From NZQO01 sp964639255 (GTDB lineage: Bacteria; Bacteroidota; Bacteroidia; Flavobacteriales; Flavobacteriaceae), in NCBI GenBank assembly GCA_964639255.1, contig CAZXDP010000087.1:1-6422 (forward strand): DNA of 6,422 bases. Direction: 5' to 3'. Shown here in pieces: positions 5,193 to 6,422 of the stretch. The notes beneath the pieces were generated by a model. The model had not been told where the DNA came from, made no database searches, and was given only the letters and a program-made list of their open reading frames with translations. Numbering within the stretch: the first letter of the stretch is position 1; every line of letters begins with the position of its first letter. The position numbers and the translations under genes were made by a program.

Positions 5193-5673
5193 ATAAAATA
5201 AGGGCGATTCCATAAAATACTCCTAAAATCCCCATTATATAAAGTATCCAATAGGGTTTAAGGCGTGCGGGATTATTCCCGAAGCAGGTATTGGTGAGCC
5301 AGAAATAGAACGGGCGGTGCTTTGCGATGTGGTTGTACCCGTGATCGCTCACCCATTGAAACCATGGGTACTTATGGTACCATTGGTGCCAGGGCCAACT
5401 GTTGCGAGCGTAGGTATAGCTGCGGTAGGCCGAATCGGGTCCACTGTACACGCTGCCATTGGGTTCAATGAGCCGTGAGGCCTTCTTGAATTCCTTCAAC
5501 GGGATGTCGGGGAAGTGTTCCGCGACCTCCTGATAGGTTTTAAAGTGTATCTTCCCCTGGGTTAAATGGCGCCAACGGGTTACCCAATACTTACAGAAAC
5601 CGCACTCGCCATCCCATACCAGCAGGGGAGTTTCACGAGGGGGATGCTGAGTGGTAGCGAATTTCTGGAACAT
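5191..5673 (-). CDS. DCC family thiol-disulfide oxidoreductase-like protein (DUF393) with a C-terminal membrane segment
   Basis: A protein of 160 residues. The family signature is at 17-27, LLVWDGECGFC, with Asp21 and the Cys24-Gly-Phe-Cys27 pair that gives the family its thioredoxin-like redox assignment; the true substrate of most members is unknown. A second family-like part is the stretch SGPDSAYRSYTYAR at 77-90 (members usually have G-x-x-A here). The segment 91-125 is very rich in aromatic residues (WPWHQWYHKYPWFQW, later HRPFYFW), with another Cys at 130. Residues 141-160 are a hydrophobic tail that would anchor it in the membrane. No signal peptide is seen, so the CxxC is probably cytosolic. 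The ATG at 5673 lies 5 nt after the stop of the permease gene, which points to one operon with coupled translation. Confidence 0.87.
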   Translation of the reverse strand: MFQKFATTQHPPRETPLLVWDGECGFCKYWVTRWRHLTQGKIHFKTYQEVAEHFPDIPLKEFKKASRLIEPNGSVYSGPDSAYRSYTYARNSWPWHQWYHKYPWFQWVSDHGYNHIAKHRPFYFWLTNTCFGNNPARLKPYWILYIMGILGVFYGIALIL

Positions 5674-5678
5674 GGTGG

Positions 5679-6422
5679 TTATACTTTGTCTTCCGGCTGC
5701 TTGCCGTATTCCTTTCGGTAGATACGTAAGATGATTAAGAACAAGCTAATGAGCAGCGGACCGAAAATCAATCCGATAAACCCGAACAAGGGCACGCCCA
5801 CCACCACGCCAATAAACGTAATCAACGGGTGCACGTTATCGAGCTTCTTGAGCGCATACATTCTGAAGATATTGTCGGTAGAACCCACCACGATGAATCC
5901 GTAGAGCAGGATGCCCCACGCCTGGAAGGTGTCTCCGGCGGATAAGGTTAAGATAAAGACCGGCAAAATGCCCACCAACGTACCGATAAATGGAATCATG
6001 GATCCAATGGTGGTAATCACGAACCAGAAAAATGGATCTTCAATCCCGAAGATGAGAAACCCTATAAGCGCTACAATACCTTGCGCCAAGGCCACCAAGG
6101 GTATTCCAATGGCATTGGAGCGCACCATGGCTTGGGCGTCGTCCCCAATAATTTTCAGGTTCCCATCGCCTATGGGAATATAGTCGAAAAGCGACTCCTT
6201 TAGCTCCCGTCTATTGGTAAGCATATAGTATAGCATAAAATACATAAGCCCTATGGCGATGAACATATTGAAGGTACCCCCGGCAAAACTCTGCAATTGT
6301 AGGGAAATCCAAGAGGTAATTTCAGAAGTATCAATTTGCGAACTGAGGTCGTAGCCCACTTTGTGCTCCACCTCATTGAGCTGCTCCTTTAGGGCCCGTA
6401 TAACTTCTTCTGAATTCTCTAC
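5679..6422 (-). CDS. AI-2E family transporter / PerM-like permease (partial, N-terminus off window)
   Basis: The frame is open to the right edge and gives 247 visible residues. A GTG at 6371 is in frame, but the 17 codons upstream of it continue a helical, acidic stretch, so it is not the start. Full members have about 340-370 residues, so about 100 N-terminal residues with the first membrane helices are missing. What is seen fits the family (PF01594): an amphipathic soluble segment at 1-45, then hydrophobic segments near 50-69, 104-126, 129-158, 167-182 and 197-234. A DNIFRMYALKKLDNVHPLITF stretch (182-202) is followed by the conserved GVPLFGFIGLIFGPL. The family includes exporters of autoinducer-2 (TqsA) but also Na+/H+ antiporters and many uncharacterised permeases, so the substrate cannot be given. 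It ends with a basic tail and a TAA 5 nt before the next gene. Confidence 0.92.
   Translation of the reverse strand, partial: VENSEEVIRALKEQLNEVEHKVGYDLSSQIDTSEITSWISLQLQSFAGGTFNMFIAIGLMYFMLYYMLTNRRELKESLFDYIPIGDGNLKIIGDDAQAMVRSNAIGIPLVALAQGIVALIGFLIFGIEDPFFWFVITTIGSMIPFIGTLVGILPVFILTLSAGDTFQAWGILLYGFIVVGSTDNIFRMYALKKLDNVHPLITFIGVVVGVPLFGFIGLIFGPLLISLFLIILRIYRKEYGKQPEDKV

Overview
The window looks like part of a chromosome from a member of the Bacteroidota, most likely a flavobacterium. The evidence is a Bacteroidetes-type promoter (TTTG, 19 nt, TAnnTTTG) in front of ffh, A-rich or featureless leaders instead of Shine-Dalgarno sequences, a lipoprotein with a Cys-Ser-Ser-Asp-Asp start, and a four-helix-bundle gene of the kind scattered through these genomes. 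I do not name a genus.

Layout from left to right. 1-1039 (minus): the N-terminal 346 residues of a predicted outer-membrane or surface lipoprotein with an Ig/FN3-like domain followed by receptor-L/LRR-like repeats; it runs off the left edge. 1136-1363 (minus): a short orphan piece resembling the C-terminal tRNA-binding domain of methionyl-tRNA synthetase, probably a gene remnant. About 1407-1930: more than 500 bases with no credible gene but packed with repeats: two ACTGCCA-type heptamer arrays, a 26-nt direct repeat pair carrying a CCCCT/AGGGG palindrome, and two other inverted repeats. 1991-3319 (plus): ffh, the SRP GTPase. 3360-3728 (plus): a four-helix-bundle (23S rRNA intervening-sequence-protein family) gene, flanked by heptamer arrays in inverted orientation. 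3767-4654 (plus): folD. A strong hairpin at 4653-4684 serves as a shared terminator for the converging strands. 4686-6422 (minus): a likely three-gene membrane/envelope operon read from the right edge: a truncated AI-2E-family permease, a DCC-family thiol-disulfide protein with a C-terminal membrane segment, and a YkvA/DUF1232 membrane protein.

How the parts relate. ffh and folD are housekeeping genes (membrane protein targeting and one-carbon/folate metabolism) with a higher-GC, uniform look by eye. The lipoprotein gene, the repeat-rich gap and the four-helix-bundle gene are visibly more AT-rich. The most interesting feature is the repeat family. The same degenerate heptamer array occurs at four places in about 2.4 kb. 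Two copies lie in the upstream regions of ffh and folD and share a 17-nt identical end. Two form an inverted pair around the four-helix-bundle gene. This suggests, by inference, that the four-helix-bundle gene and its arrays entered the ffh-folD interval as a cassette, and that the array upstream of ffh may be a scar or gene-less copy of the same kind of element. No CRISPR array, transposase, tRNA, rRNA or SRP RNA gene was found.
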